64,000 nucleotides of DNA from contig NZ_HG322949.1 in assembly GCF_000723165.1 (NCBI RefSeq), positions 3,752,893 through 3,816,892 of the forward strand, given 5' to 3'. Source of the DNA: Janthinobacterium agaricidamnosum NBRC 102515 = DSM 9628. GTDB lineage: Bacteria > Pseudomonadota > Gammaproteobacteria > Burkholderiales > Burkholderiaceae_D. Shown here in pieces: positions 39,187 to 48,643 of this stretch. Every line of letters starts with the position of its first letter. Position 1 is the first letter of the stretch. A model generated the notes under the pieces. It saw only the letters and a program-made list of their open reading frames with translations, had not been told where the DNA came from and ran no database searches. Position numbers and translations under genes: made by a program.

Positions 39187-40284
39187 TCACACCATCGCAT
39201 CGGCCGCGCCGCGCTGTTCTTTTTCCATATATTCGCGCGATTGCATCTCGACAATGCGCGACACGGTGCGATGAAATTCATTCGACAGCGTGCCGTTGGT
39301 ATACAGTTCTTCCGGCGGCACTTCGGCCGACATCAGCAGTTTCACCTTTTGATCGTAAAACACGTCGATCAGCCAGGTGAAGCGGCGCGCCTCGGAAGAT
39401 TGTGCCGCCGACATCGCCGGTATCCCGGACAATATCACGGTATGAAAACGGCTGGCGATTTCCAGGTAATCGTTTTGCGAGCGGGGGCCGCCGCACAGCG
39501 TCGCGAAATCGAACCAGATGATGCCGCCGGCGCGGCGCAGGCAGCGGATTTCGCGGCTTTCGATCAGGATGCGTGAATCGTCGTCGGCGGTCTCGGCCAC
39601 GCTGGCGTAGGCGTGCCGCAGCGCCTTGTCGGCGGCCGCGCCCAGCGGCGTGTAATACGAATCGACCTGTTCCAGCGCGCGCGAACGGTAATCGATGCCG
39701 GCGTCGATATTCATCACGTCCAGCTTTTCCTTCAGCAGCGCGATGGTCGGCAGCATGCGGTTGCGGTGCAAGCCGTCCGGGTACAGCAAGTCCGGATCGT
39801 AGTTCGAGGTCATGATGAACGACACGCCGTTGGCGAACAGCGCCGACAGCAGGTTGTACAGGATCATCGCATCGGCGATGTCGGAGACGTGGAATTCATC
39901 GAAGCAGATCAGCCGGTATTTCTTGGCGATGCGGCGCGCCACCTCGTCGAGCGGGTCGGCCACGCCTTTCAATTCATCGAGCTGGCGGTGCACGCCGCGC
40001 ATGAATTCATGGAAGTGCAGCCGCGTCTTGCGCACCAGCGGCACCACCGAATAAAAACTGTCCATCAAAAACGATTTGCCGCGCCCCACCCCGCCCCACA
40101 TGTAGACGCCGCGCGGCACCTCGGGACGCAGGATCAGGCGTTTCAAGCCATTCGAGCGCCGCGCCTTGAAGGCCACCCATTCCTCATAGGCGCGCTGCAG
40201 GCGGTCGACCGCGCGGCGCTGGGCGTCATCCGGCTTGAAGTCGCGTTGCTGCAACGCGTTCTGATAAAACTCTTCGACATTCAT
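39187..40284 (-). CDS. zapE: Cell division protein ZapE (AFG1-like ATPase)
   Basis: A 365-residue AAA-type ATPase that in E. coli modulates Z-ring constriction, in the LACE1/AFG1 family. Walker A is MWGGVGRGKSFLMDSF (near residue 72), Walker B is LICFDEFHVSDIADA, and the family-typical FHEFMRGVHRQLDEL segment follows Walker A. It lies 91 bases downstream of lpdA in the same direction, separated by a terminator-like hairpin, as in many Burkholderiales (odhAB-lpdA-zapE). Confidence 0.95.
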   Translation of the reverse strand: MNVEEFYQNALQQRDFKPDDAQRRAVDRLQRAYEEWVAFKARRSNGLKRLILRPEVPRGVYMWGGVGRGKSFLMDSFYSVVPLVRKTRLHFHEFMRGVHRQLDELKGVADPLDEVARRIAKKYRLICFDEFHVSDIADAMILYNLLSALFANGVSFIMTSNYDPDLLYPDGLHRNRMLPTIALLKEKLDVMNIDAGIDYRSRALEQVDSYYTPLGAAADKALRHAYASVAETADDDSRILIESREIRCLRRAGGIIWFDFATLCGGPRSQNDYLEIASRFHTVILSGIPAMSAAQSSEARRFTWLIDVFYDQKVKLLMSAEVPPEELYTNGTLSNEFHRTVSRIVEMQSREYMEKEQRGAADAMV

Positions 40285-40312
40285 GTGATTCGATCAACTT
40301 TATAGTGCAAAC

Positions 40313-40345
40313 GGGCCGGCAAGGCAGAAACTGCTTTGCCGGCCC
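40313..40345 (-). terminator. Terminator-like hairpin after lpdA
   Basis: Arms GGGCCGGCAA (40313-40322) and TTGCCGGCCC (40336-40345), 10 bp perfect, with a loop that itself can pair (GCAG/CTGC). On the minus strand a weak GTTTGC follows. Likely ends the odh operon with partial read-through to zapE. Confidence 0.65.
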
Positions 40346-40375
40346 GCCGCGAGGTACGCGAGGTACTACCGGGTA

Positions 40376-41809
40376 TTAGAAGTTCAAGGTGCGTTTATCG
40401 ACGGCCAACGCGGCTTCCTTGGTCGCTTCCGACAGCGATGGGTGAGCGTGGCAAATGCGCGCGATGTCTTCCGCCGACGCCTTGAATTCCATCGCCACCA
40501 CAGCTTCGGAAATCAATTCCGACGCCATCGGGCCAACGATGTGCACGCCGAGAATTTCGTCGGTGACCGCATCGGCCAGGAACTTGACCATGCCCGAGGT
40601 GTCGCCCAGCGCGCGTGCGCGGCCGTTCGCCATGAATGGGAAGGTGCCGGCCTTGTACGCGGTGCCGGCGGCTTTCAGCTGCTGTTCGGTCTGGCCGACC
40701 CACGCGATTTCCGGCGCGGTGTAGATCACCCATGGAATCGTGTTGAAGTTGGTGTGGCCGTGCTGGCCGGCGATGCGTTCAGCCACCGCGACACCCTCTT
40801 CTTCCGCCTTGTGCGCCAGCATCGGGCCGCGCACCACGTCGCCCACCGCCCACACGTTCGGCAGGTTGGTCTTGCAATCGCCGTCGACCGCGATGAAACC
40901 GCGCTCGTCGAGCTGCAGGCCGACCTGGTCGGCGCCCAGGCCGTTGGTGTTCGGGGTGCGGCCGATCGAGATGATCAGCTTGTCGAACACGGCTTTTTGC
41001 GCTTCGCCCTTGGCGTCCGCGTATTCCACGGTGACGTCGTTCTTGCCCGGGGTGATCGCGCCGATCTTGCAACCCAGGTTGATGTTCAGGCCCTGCTTGG
41101 CGAACAGCTTGGCCGCTTCCTTGGCGATTTGCTCGTCGACCGCGCCGAGGAATACCGGCAAGCCTTCCAGCACCGTCACTTCAGCGCCCAGGCGGCGCCA
41201 TACGCTGCCCATTTCCAGGCCGATCACGCCGGCGCCGATCACGCCCAGCCGAGCTGGCACGGCGTCGATCGCCAGTGCGCCGGTGTTCGACAGGATCAGT
41301 TTTTCATCGAACGGCGCGCCTGGCAATTCGCGGGCGTTGGAGCCGGTCGCGATCACCACGTGCCTGGCGCTCAGCGTTTCGGCGGCGGCGCCGCTGACGC
41401 TGATTTGATAACCTTCGGCGCTGGCGGCGCCGGCGAATGCCGCGCGGCCATGGAAGAAGGCGATCTTGTTTTTCTTGAACAGGTACAGGATGCCGTCATT
41501 GTTTTGCTTGACGACGGTATCTTTGCGCTTGAGCATCTGGCCCAGGTTCAGCGTCAAACCGGCGACGTCGATGCCGTGCTCGGCAAAGCTGTGGCCGGCG
41601 TGTTCGAAATGCTCGGACGATTGCAGCAGCGCCTTCGATGGAATGCAGCCGACGTTGGTGCAGGTGCCGCCTGGAGCGGGACCGCCCTTGGCGTTCGACC
41701 ACTCATCGATACAGGCCACCGAAAAACCCAGTTGCGCGGCGCGGATGGCGGCGATATAACCGCCAGGACCGGCGCCGATGACGACTACGTCAAATTGTTT
41801 AGTACTCAT
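40376..41809 (-). CDS. lpdA: Dihydrolipoyl dehydrogenase (E3) of 2-oxoglutarate dehydrogenase
   Basis: A 477-residue flavoprotein that reoxidises lipoamide with NAD. The FAD motif [15 protein letters not shown], redox [10 protein letters not shown] disulfide, NAD motif [17 protein letters not shown] and C-terminal His-Glu region [10 protein letters not shown] are intact. Start [12 protein letters not shown] at 41809 is chosen over the in-frame codons to 41824. Third enzyme gene of the odhA-odhB-lpdA operon, with the small PspC/SHOCT gene just before it. Confidence 0.97.
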   Translation of the reverse strand: MSTKQFDVVVIGAGPGGYIAAIRAAQLGFSVACIDEWSNAKGGPAPGGTCTNVGCIPSKALLQSSEHFEHAGHSFAEHGIDVAGLTLNLGQMLKRKDTVVKQNNDGILYLFKKNKIAFFHGRAAFAGAASAEGYQISVSGAAAETLSARHVVIATGSNARELPGAPFDEKLILSNTGALAIDAVPARLGVIGAGVIGLEMGSVWRRLGAEVTVLEGLPVFLGAVDEQIAKEAAKLFAKQGLNINLGCKIGAITPGKNDVTVEYADAKGEAQKAVFDKLIISIGRTPNTNGLGADQVGLQLDERGFIAVDGDCKTNLPNVWAVGDVVRGPMLAHKAEEEGVAVAERIAGQHGHTNFNTIPWVIYTAPEIAWVGQTEQQLKAAGTAYKAGTFPFMANGRARALGDTSGMVKFLADAVTDEILGVHIVGPMASELISEAVVAMEFKASAEDIARICHAHPSLSEATKEAALAVDKRTLNF

Positions 41810-41813
41810 ATTT

Positions 41814-42170
41814 TTAAATCCCAATCTCTTCGTCTGGTACGAATATCCACAAAAGAAGGTAAATCACCACGCCGAAGCCGAACGTCAGCGTAAACAGCGC
41901 GAACACCAGGCGCCAGATCCAGGACTCCATGCCGGACGCCCTGCCCAGCCCGCCGCACACGCCGCCCAGCCAGCGGTCGCCGCGCGAACGGCGCAAACGG
42001 TTGAATTCCTGCACCAGGTCATGCGATGCCTCGTCCGGCGCAGGCGCTTCCTTGTCGAGCTTGACGCCGCCATTCAACAGCCGGGCTTTCGCTTGCGCGA
42101 ATTCCGCATCGGTTAACGCGCCAGCCTGGTGCAACTCATGCAGACGCTGGATTTCTTCAGAGACGATCAT
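41814..42170 (-). CDS. SHOCT-PspC domain small membrane protein
   Basis: A 118-residue protein. The N-terminal 40 residues ([20 protein letters not shown]) match the SHOCT domain; the C-terminal half is a PspC-type membrane segment ([20 protein letters not shown], then [15 protein letters not shown]), related to phage-shock protein C. It is placed inside the odh operon, 4 bases before lpdA and 119 after odhB. A role in envelope stress or in anchoring is possible; no link to 2-oxoglutarate dehydrogenase is known to me. Confidence 0.85.
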   Translation of the reverse strand: MIVSEEIQRLHELHQAGALTDAEFAQAKARLLNGGVKLDKEAPAPDEASHDLVQEFNRLRRSRGDRWLGGVCGGLGRASGMESWIWRLVFALFTLTFGFGVVIYLLLWIFVPDEEIGI

Positions 42171-42184
42171 ATCGCTACCTCATT

Positions 42185-42219
42185 CAAAAAAGGTCAAGGT
42201 TCCCGCCGGAGCGGGAACC
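42185..42219 (-). terminator. Terminator after odhB
   Basis: Perfect 9-bp stem GGTTCCCGC / GCGGGAACC (42198-42206, 42211-42219) with loop CGGA; on the minus strand followed by TTGACCTTTTTT. It separates odhB from the SHOCT-PspC gene, so lpdA may have its own promoter or read-through. Confidence 0.8.
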
Positions 42220-42289
42220 GGTTGCGTCTTCTGGTATGGCTTGGTGTTGCGTGGTGATGCTTTACCTAAGCGTCTGAGATACGCTCAGC

Positions 42290-43546
42290 TTACAGGTCCA
42301 GCAATAAACGGGCCGGATCTTCCAGCGCTTCTTTCATCGCCACCAGGCCCAGCACGGCTTCGCGGCCGTCGATGATGCGGTGGTCGTACGACATGGCCAG
42401 GTAGTTCATCGGACGCACCACGACCTGGCCGTTTTCGACCACGGCGCGGTCCTTGGTCGCGTGCACGCCCAGGATCGCCGATTGCGGCGGGTTGATGATC
42501 GGGGTCGACAGCATCGAACCGAAGGTGCCGCCGTTCGAGATCGAGAACGTGCCGCCGGTCAGGTCGTCCAGCGTCAGCTTGCCTTCCTTGGCCTTGGCGC
42601 CGAATTCACCGATTTTTTTCTCGATGTCGGCGATCGACAATTGGTCGGCGTTGCGGATGATAGGCACCACCAGGCCGCGTGGCGAACCGACTGCGATGCC
42701 GATGTCGAAGTAGCCGTGGTAAACGATGTCGTTGCCGTCGACCGACGCATTGATGATCGGGTATTTTTTCAGGGCGGCGACCGCCGCCTTGACGAAGAAC
42801 GACATGAAGCCCAGCTTGACGCCGTGCTCTTTCTCGAACTTGTCCTTGTATTTGTTGCGCAGGTCGATCACCGGCTGCATGTTCACTTCATTGAACGTGG
42901 TCAGGATCGCGTTGGTCGCTTGCGATTGCAGCAGGCGCTCGGCGATACGGGCGCGCAGGCGGCTCATCGGCACGCGCTCTTCCGGACGGTCGCCCAGGTT
43001 GGCGGCGCCTGGCGCGGCAACTTGCTGCAGCGCCGGCTTGGCGACGGCTGGCGCCAGCGGCGCGACCGCAGGCTTGGCGGAAGCGGCCAGGGCGTCGCCC
43101 TTGGTCACGCGGCCATCCTTGCCGGAACCGGCGACATCGCCGGCGGCCAGGCCTTTTTCGGACAGGATCTTGGCGGCGGCAGGCATCGCCACGTCGCCCT
43201 TGGTCGCTGCGACCGGCGCGGAAGCGGACGAAGCGGCTTCGGCGGCGGCGGCCAGCGCAGGCGCAGGCACGGCCGACACTTCCATCGGGCTGACCTTGGC
43301 GCTGCCATCGGTATCGATGATGGCGATGACTTCGCCGGCGACCACGGTGGCGCCGTCGGCCTTGATGATCTGGACGATCACGCCGGCGGCTGGCGCAGGC
43401 AATTCCAGGACCACTTTATCGGTTTCGATGTCAATCAGGTTTTCGTCGCGCGAGACTGGTTCGCCGACTTTTTTATGCCATGCCAGCAGGGTCGCTTCCG
43501 CAACCGATTCCGACAATTGAGGGACTTTGACTTCGATTTGTGCCAT
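42290..43546 (-). CDS. odhB: Dihydrolipoyllysine succinyltransferase (E2)
   Basis: A 418-residue core enzyme of the 2-oxoglutarate dehydrogenase complex. One lipoyl domain ([11 protein letters not shown], lipoyl-Lys) is followed by an Ala-rich hinge, the E1/E3-binding domain ([19 protein letters not shown]) and the catalytic domain with [13 protein letters not shown] (active His and Asp). The start [17 protein letters not shown] at 43546 is the family start; the frame is open to 43594. It lies 75 bases downstream of odhA. Confidence 0.97.
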   Translation of the reverse strand: MAQIEVKVPQLSESVAEATLLAWHKKVGEPVSRDENLIDIETDKVVLELPAPAAGVIVQIIKADGATVVAGEVIAIIDTDGSAKVSPMEVSAVPAPALAAAAEAASSASAPVAATKGDVAMPAAAKILSEKGLAAGDVAGSGKDGRVTKGDALAASAKPAVAPLAPAVAKPALQQVAAPGAANLGDRPEERVPMSRLRARIAERLLQSQATNAILTTFNEVNMQPVIDLRNKYKDKFEKEHGVKLGFMSFFVKAAVAALKKYPIINASVDGNDIVYHGYFDIGIAVGSPRGLVVPIIRNADQLSIADIEKKIGEFGAKAKEGKLTLDDLTGGTFSISNGGTFGSMLSTPIINPPQSAILGVHATKDRAVVENGQVVVRPMNYLAMSYDHRIIDGREAVLGLVAMKEALEDPARLLLDL

Positions 43547-43621
43547 GTATAACTCCGTGTTTTTGTTCAGTACAGCACCGCGCCGCATGGGCATCCCCCC
43601 ATGCGGCGCGGCGTCTTGTGA

Positions 43622-46486
43622 TTATTTGGTCAGGATGAAGCCCTTGAGCTTCGAAAATGCCGTTTCCAGCAAGTCCTTTTGCTGCGCGTAATGCTTGTCG
43701 TAGTAACCGACCGCAGGCGACGCGGAAGCAGGACGGCCGGCGTACGCCAGGCGTTGGCCCGCTTCCAGGCCTTCGAAGATGTTGTGCTGGATCTGGAACC
43801 ATGCGCCCTGGTTTTGCGGCTCGTCCTGCGCCCAGACCACTTCGGCCAGATTAGGGAACTTTTTCAGTTCGGCGGCAAACGATTTGTGCGGGAATGGATA
43901 CAGCTGTTCCAGGCGCACGATCGCGGTATCGGTCTGGCCGCGGGTTTTACGCGCATTGACCAGGTCGTAATACACTTTGCCCGAGCAGGCGATGACGCGC
44001 TTGACTTTCTTGGCGTCAATCTTCTCGTCCACTTCGCCGATCACGGTGTGGAACGCGCCCTTGGCCAGGTCGGTCAGCGGCGAACCGGCATCCTTGTTGC
44101 GCAACAGCGATTTCGGGGTCAGGATCACCAGCGGCTTGCGGAACTGGCGCACCATTTGGCGGCGCAGCAAGTGGAAAATCTGCGAAGCCGAGGTCGGCTG
44201 CACCACTTGCATGTTGTTGTCCGCGCACAGTTGCAGGAAACGCTCGGGACGTGCCGACGAGTGTTCCGGGCCCTGGCCTTCGTAACCGTGCGGCAGCATC
44301 ATGACCAGGCCCGAAGCGCGGCCCCATTTCACTTCGCCGGAGCTGATGAATTGGTCGATCACCACTTGCGCGCCGTTGGCGAAGTCGCCGAACTGGGCTT
44401 CCCAGATGGTCAGCGTGTTTGGCTCGGCGGTCGAATAACCGTATTCGAAGGCCAGTACCGCTTCTTCCGACAGCACCGAGTCGATCACGGTGAAAGGCGC
44501 CTGGCCTTCCGACACGTTTTCCAGCGGCACGTACGAACCGGCATCCCAGCGTTCGCGATTCTGGTCATGCAGCACGGCGTGGCGGTGCACGAAGGTGCCG
44601 CGGCCGGCGTCCTGGCCGGTCAGGCGGATCGCGTAGCCGGACGATACCAGCGATGCGTAGGCCAGGTGTTCGCCCATGCCCCAGTCCAGGTTCATTTCGC
44701 CGCGGCCCATGGCGGCGCGGTCGCCCAGTACTTTTTCGACCAGCGAGTGCACCTTGAAGTCGGCCGGCACGCTGGTGATGCGGGTCGCCAGGCGTTTCAG
44801 TTCGGTCATCGGCACGGCGGTGTCGGCGCTGTCGGTCCATTTGCGGTTCAGGAACGGCAGCCAGTCGACCGCGTATTTGTTCTTGAAGTTCGAAATGACC
44901 GGATCGACGGTGTGCTTGCCGGCGTCCATCGCGTCGCGGAACGCGGCCACCATTTTTTCGCCGCCATCGGCGGGGATCACGCCTTGCGCGACCAGCTTGT
45001 CCGCGTACAGCTTGCGGGTGCCTGGATGCTGGCCGATTTTCTTGTACATCAGCGGCTGGGTCAACGCAGGGGTATCTTGCTCGTTATGGCCCAGTTTGCG
45101 GTAGCAAATGATGTCCAGCACGATGTCTTTCTTGAATTCCATGCGGTAGTCGAGCGCGATTTGCGTCGCCAGCACCACGGCTTCAGGATCGTCGGCATTA
45201 ATGTGCAGTACCGGCGCCTCGATCATCTTGACCACGTCCGAGCAATACAGCGTCGAACGGGCGTCGCGCGGGTCGGAGGTGGTGAAGCCGATCTGGTTGT
45301 TGATCACGATATGCACCGTGCCGCCCGTGCCGTAGCCGCGGGTTTGCGCCAGGTTCAGGGTTTCCATGACCACGCCCTGGCCTGCGAACGCGGCGTCGCC
45401 GTGCACCAGGATCGGCAGCACTTGCGCGCCTTGCGCGTCGTCGCGGCGGTCCATGCGGGCCTTGACCGAACCTTCGACGACCGGGTTGACGATTTCCAGG
45501 TGCGACGGGTTGAACGCCAGCGACAGGTGCACCGGACCGCCGGCGGTCGAGATGTCCGACGAGAAGCCCTGGTGGTATTTGACGTCGCCGGCCGGCAGGT
45601 CGTCGCCGTGCTTGCCTTCGAATTCTTCGAACAGGTCTTGCGGCGATTTGCCGAGGGTGTTGACCAGCACGTTCAGGCGGCCGCGGTGGGCCATGCCGAT
45701 CACGATTTCCTGCACGCCTTTTTCACCGGCGCGCTGGATGGTTTCATCCATCGAGGCGATAAAGGTTTCGCCGCCTTCCAGCGAGAAGCGCTTTTGGCCG
45801 ACGTACTTGGTGTGCAGATAGCGCTCCAGGCCTTCGGCCGCGGTCAGGCGGTCGAGGATGTGGATCTTTTTCTCGGGCGTGAAATTCGGGGTCGAGCGGA
45901 TCGCTTCCAGCTTTTCCTGCAACCAGCGCTTTTCGGCCGGGTCGGAAATGTACATGAATTCGGCGCCGATCGAACGGGTGTAGGTATCGCGCAAGAAGTT
46001 GAGCAAATCGCGCAGCGATGCTGTTTCAGGGCCGAAGTAGGTATTGCTGATGTTGAACACGGTGTCCATGTCCGCGTCGGTGAAACCGTAGAAGCTCGGC
46101 TCCAGTTCCGGGATGCTCGGACGCTCCTGGCGTTGCAGCGGGTCCAGGTTGGCCCAGTGCGAACCGAGGTAGCGATAGGCGGCGATCAGTTGCGTCGCGG
46201 CGACGCGCTTGCGGCCCATTTCGACGTCCGGCGAAGCGGTGACGACACGGATCGGACCGGCCTTGGCGCGCTCGGCGAACGAGGCGACGACGGAGGCGTG
46301 GGCGACATCGGGTTTGTTGCTGCCGTCGACTGCCGGCACGTGTTGCATCGCGTCGAAATAGGCGCGCCAGTTGTCCGGCACCGAACCTGGGTTATTGAGG
46401 TACGCTTCGTACAAGTCTTCGACGTACGGAGCATTCCCACCAAACAGGTAGGAGTTGGACGTAAATTGCTGCATCATATTGCTCAC
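43622..46486 (-). CDS. odhA: 2-oxoglutarate dehydrogenase E1 component
   Basis: A 954-residue thiamine-diphosphate enzyme that decarboxylates 2-oxoglutarate. The N-terminal motif NSYLFGGNAPYVEDLYEAYL typical of bacterial OdhA/SucA is present. The thiamine region is VIGMAHRGRLNVLVNTLGK and GDAAFAGQGVVMETLNLA, and the C-terminal transketolase-like domain has EAQFGDFANGAQVVIDQFIS. First gene of the odhA-odhB-(PspC)-lpdA operon. The start MSNMMQQFTSN at 46486 is the natural one; the second ATG pair is 3 codons in. Confidence 0.98.
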   Translation of the reverse strand: MSNMMQQFTSNSYLFGGNAPYVEDLYEAYLNNPGSVPDNWRAYFDAMQHVPAVDGSNKPDVAHASVVASFAERAKAGPIRVVTASPDVEMGRKRVAATQLIAAYRYLGSHWANLDPLQRQERPSIPELEPSFYGFTDADMDTVFNISNTYFGPETASLRDLLNFLRDTYTRSIGAEFMYISDPAEKRWLQEKLEAIRSTPNFTPEKKIHILDRLTAAEGLERYLHTKYVGQKRFSLEGGETFIASMDETIQRAGEKGVQEIVIGMAHRGRLNVLVNTLGKSPQDLFEEFEGKHGDDLPAGDVKYHQGFSSDISTAGGPVHLSLAFNPSHLEIVNPVVEGSVKARMDRRDDAQGAQVLPILVHGDAAFAGQGVVMETLNLAQTRGYGTGGTVHIVINNQIGFTTSDPRDARSTLYCSDVVKMIEAPVLHINADDPEAVVLATQIALDYRMEFKKDIVLDIICYRKLGHNEQDTPALTQPLMYKKIGQHPGTRKLYADKLVAQGVIPADGGEKMVAAFRDAMDAGKHTVDPVISNFKNKYAVDWLPFLNRKWTDSADTAVPMTELKRLATRITSVPADFKVHSLVEKVLGDRAAMGRGEMNLDWGMGEHLAYASLVSSGYAIRLTGQDAGRGTFVHRHAVLHDQNRERWDAGSYVPLENVSEGQAPFTVIDSVLSEEAVLAFEYGYSTAEPNTLTIWEAQFGDFANGAQVVIDQFISSGEVKWGRASGLVMMLPHGYEGQGPEHSSARPERFLQLCADNNMQVVQPTSASQIFHLLRRQMVRQFRKPLVILTPKSLLRNKDAGSPLTDLAKGAFHTVIGEVDEKIDAKKVKRVIACSGKVYYDLVNARKTRGQTDTAIVRLEQLYPFPHKSFAAELKKFPNLAEVVWAQDEPQNQGAWFQIQHNIFEGLEAGQRLAYAGRPASASPAVGYYDKHYAQQKDLLETAFSKLKGFILTK

Positions 46487-46809
46487 CTTTCTTCGCGCTT
46501 CGCGAGATTAGCGGGTTAATCTAACCTTCCGCGACACGGCCTGACCGGTTAGCGGATTGCACATCAAGTTGTGGGGAAGGGCTTTGTTGCACCAGCATTC
46601 TAAATACAATCATTCGGAATAGCACGCGGTATTGTAACGCACTGAAGAAAAAATCGAATTAAAATGTTTGGCCGCGGCGGGGCCGGAGTGCGGCGGTTTC
46701 GGGCCAGGCTTTGCCCTGCCGGCGGCCATGCATGCGGCTTATTATCTGCTTGTCATCGCGCGCATGCCATGCCGTCGGGCGACGGCATGGCATGCGATGA
46801 CGCGCGCTG
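46487..46809. other. Upstream region of odhA
   Basis: About 323 bases with no gene. It contains the odhA promoter (minus) and, at its right end, the 17-bp palindrome 46761-46796 just past the M20 peptidase stop. AT-rich segment 46590-46670 (AAAAAATCGAATTAAAATG) is the likely promoter stretch. The frame 46659-46841 is not supported. Confidence 0.6.
46761..46796. repeat. 17-bp near-perfect palindrome after M20 peptidase gene
   Basis: Arms CGCATGCCATGCCGTCG (46761-46777) and CGACGGCATGGCATGCG (46780-46796) with a 2-base centre. Flanking GTCAT/ATGAC adds five pairs after a 4-base bulge. No T run follows, so it is either a strong non-classical terminator or a binding site. It lies 13 bases after the peptidase stop. 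Confidence 0.75.
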
Positions 46810-48237
46810 TTACTGCTCCGCGTAAATCTTGACCAGGTCATACAGGAAATCGCGGCCCTCCATCAGCGATTGCACGCTGAGGAATTCGTTGAGGCCGTGG
46901 ATATTGTTCAGGTTCGGGCCGACGAAGATGCCGCTGATGCCATAGGTCGGAATCCCCGCCGCCGCCGTGAACAGGCCGTCGGTCGCGGCCGATTGCAGGA
47001 TCGGCATCACCGGCACGCCCGGCCACATGCTCGCCGTCAGGCGCTCCACCGGCTCCATGATGGCCCGGGTCAGCTCGGGCGGCGGCGAACTTTCGCCGCG
47101 CAGTTCCAGCGTTTCCACTTTCACCGCCGGATCATTGATGGCCTGCTCCAGCGCCAGCCGCACCGTCTCGCGCGTTACGCCCGGAAAGATACGGCAATTG
47201 ATATTGGCCCGCGCACGCTGCGGCAAGGCGTTGGTGGCATGGCCCGCGTCGAGCATGGTCGCCACGCAGGTGGTGTGCAGCATCGCGCCCCAGCCGATAT
47301 CGCGCGCCGCCAGCAGCGCCGCCGCATCGGCGTCGGCCGGATTGTCGAGGATGGCCAGCATCGCGCTCGCCACATCGTAATGGCCGGCCGCTTCCTGTAT
47401 CTTGGCCATTGCCTTCAGGTAACCACGGCTGCCGTCCGCCAGCTGGGTCGGGAAAACGTAGCTTTCGACCTTCTTCAGCGCGCCGGCCAGGCTGTAGATG
47501 GCGTTGTCCTTGGTCGGACGCGAACTGTGGCCGCCCGGGCTGGTCACTTCCAGCCGATAGTTTTGCATCAGCTTCTCGCCCGCCTCCACCGTCATCGAAA
47601 TCCGCTTGCCGCCGGCATCGAGCTCGCCGACCGCGCCTTCATTGAGCGCAAACCCGGCGTCGATCAAGCCCCGCCGGTTCCTGGTCAGCCATTCCGCGCC
47701 GTTGAAGGCGCCGATGGTTTCTTCGCCGCAGGTCAGCGCCAGCTTCAAGGTATGGCGCGGCCGGTAGCCTTCCTGCTTGTAGCGGATCAGCGTATCGGCC
47801 CAGATCGACGCCTGCGCCTTGTCGTCGAAGGCGCCGCGCGCGTAAAAGTTGCCATCTTCTTCGGTCAGTACAAACGGATCGCGCACCCAGTCCTCGCGGC
47901 GGGCTTCGACCACATCCAGATGCGCCATCAGCAATATCGCCGGCGCTCTCGCATCGCGCCCCGGCAAGATCGCCACCAGGCCGCCCTCCTTCGGATGATC
48001 GGGATCGGCAAACGGATACAGGTCGCTATCGGGGAAGCCGGCGCTCTTGAGGCGGGTCGCGATGCGTTCGGCGGCCAGCGTGCAACTGCCGGCCGACAGC
48101 GTGGTGTTGGTTTCGACCAACTCCTTGTACAGCTCGCGGAATTGCTGTTCGCCGAAGCCGGCGTCAGCATTGTGTACGCAAGCCATTAATGCAGTAGCGG
48201 CAACGAATGAAAAACGCGATGAAAAACGAGACTTCAT
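46810..48237 (-). CDS. M20 family zinc metallopeptidase, exported
   Basis: A 475-residue carboxypeptidase-like enzyme. An N-terminal signal peptide (FVAATALMACVHNADA) directs it to the envelope, with a possible Cys at residue 20 but no clean lipobox. Zinc and catalytic residues: MAHLDVVEA (His-x-Asp), FDDKAQ (bridging Asp), TCGEETIG (catalytic Glu plus Glu ligand), NIHGLNE (distal His). The dimerisation domain contains EVTSPGGHSSRP. It is divergent from the TonB receptor gene. Substrate unknown; dipeptide or N-acyl amino acid is typical of the family. Confidence 0.92.
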   Translation of the reverse strand: MKSRFSSRFSFVAATALMACVHNADAGFGEQQFRELYKELVETNTTLSAGSCTLAAERIATRLKSAGFPDSDLYPFADPDHPKEGGLVAILPGRDARAPAILLMAHLDVVEARREDWVRDPFVLTEEDGNFYARGAFDDKAQASIWADTLIRYKQEGYRPRHTLKLALTCGEETIGAFNGAEWLTRNRRGLIDAGFALNEGAVGELDAGGKRISMTVEAGEKLMQNYRLEVTSPGGHSSRPTKDNAIYSLAGALKKVESYVFPTQLADGSRGYLKAMAKIQEAAGHYDVASAMLAILDNPADADAAALLAARDIGWGAMLHTTCVATMLDAGHATNALPQRARANINCRIFPGVTRETVRLALEQAINDPAVKVETLELRGESSPPPELTRAIMEPVERLTASMWPGVPVMPILQSAATDGLFTAAAGIPTYGISGIFVGPNLNNIHGLNEFLSVQSLMEGRDFLYDLVKIYAEQ

Positions 48238-48643
48238 GTCCTATCCTTTATTCCCGGGTGATTAACATTGCATCGGCAAACTCCTTCGGCGCTGGAAGTA
48301 ACCTGAAGGAGTCGTCATGGTTAACTTTTTGTAGTTAACTAAAATGAATTTTATTACCAAGGAATATATTTCCACAATGCAATTTAATCGAATGGCATGT
48401 CTTTATGGTCACGGCGGCGCTTTTGGCGCTGGCACGTGGTGAGTTCGTCGTTTTATGGCAACATTTCAAACTTGCCAAAGTGTTGGGCGCGCACCGGCAT
48501 GCCACACGATAAAAATATTAATTTAATAACATTAGTTCCTTTGCTGCATTTCTCTCCAAAAGTTGCATCGAGAATTCTTTACCTTGAAACACTCTGATAG
48601 AATGATAATCATTATTATTATCATTCAAGATCAGGGAGCCGTC
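48238..48643. other. Divergent promoter region, M20 peptidase / TonB receptor
   Basis: About 406 bases without a supported gene, AT-rich. It holds the leftward peptidase promoter and a Fur box at 48598-48616 just upstream of the receptor start. The frame 48397-48597 (plus) has no protein-like pattern. Confidence 0.65.
48598..48616 (+). promoter_or_regulatory. Fur box
   Basis: TAGAATGATAATCATTATT matches the 19-bp Fur consensus (GATAATGATAATCATTATC) at 16 of 19 positions, and overlapping NAT-type units (ATTATTATCATTC) extend it to about 48630. It is 27 bases upstream of the receptor ATG, so iron should repress the gene through Fur. Confidence 0.9.

Noticed and set aside
43679..46519. 946-codon open frame on the plus strand
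   Set aside because: Full-length antisense shadow of odhA, with Arg/His/Gln-rich composition and no domains.
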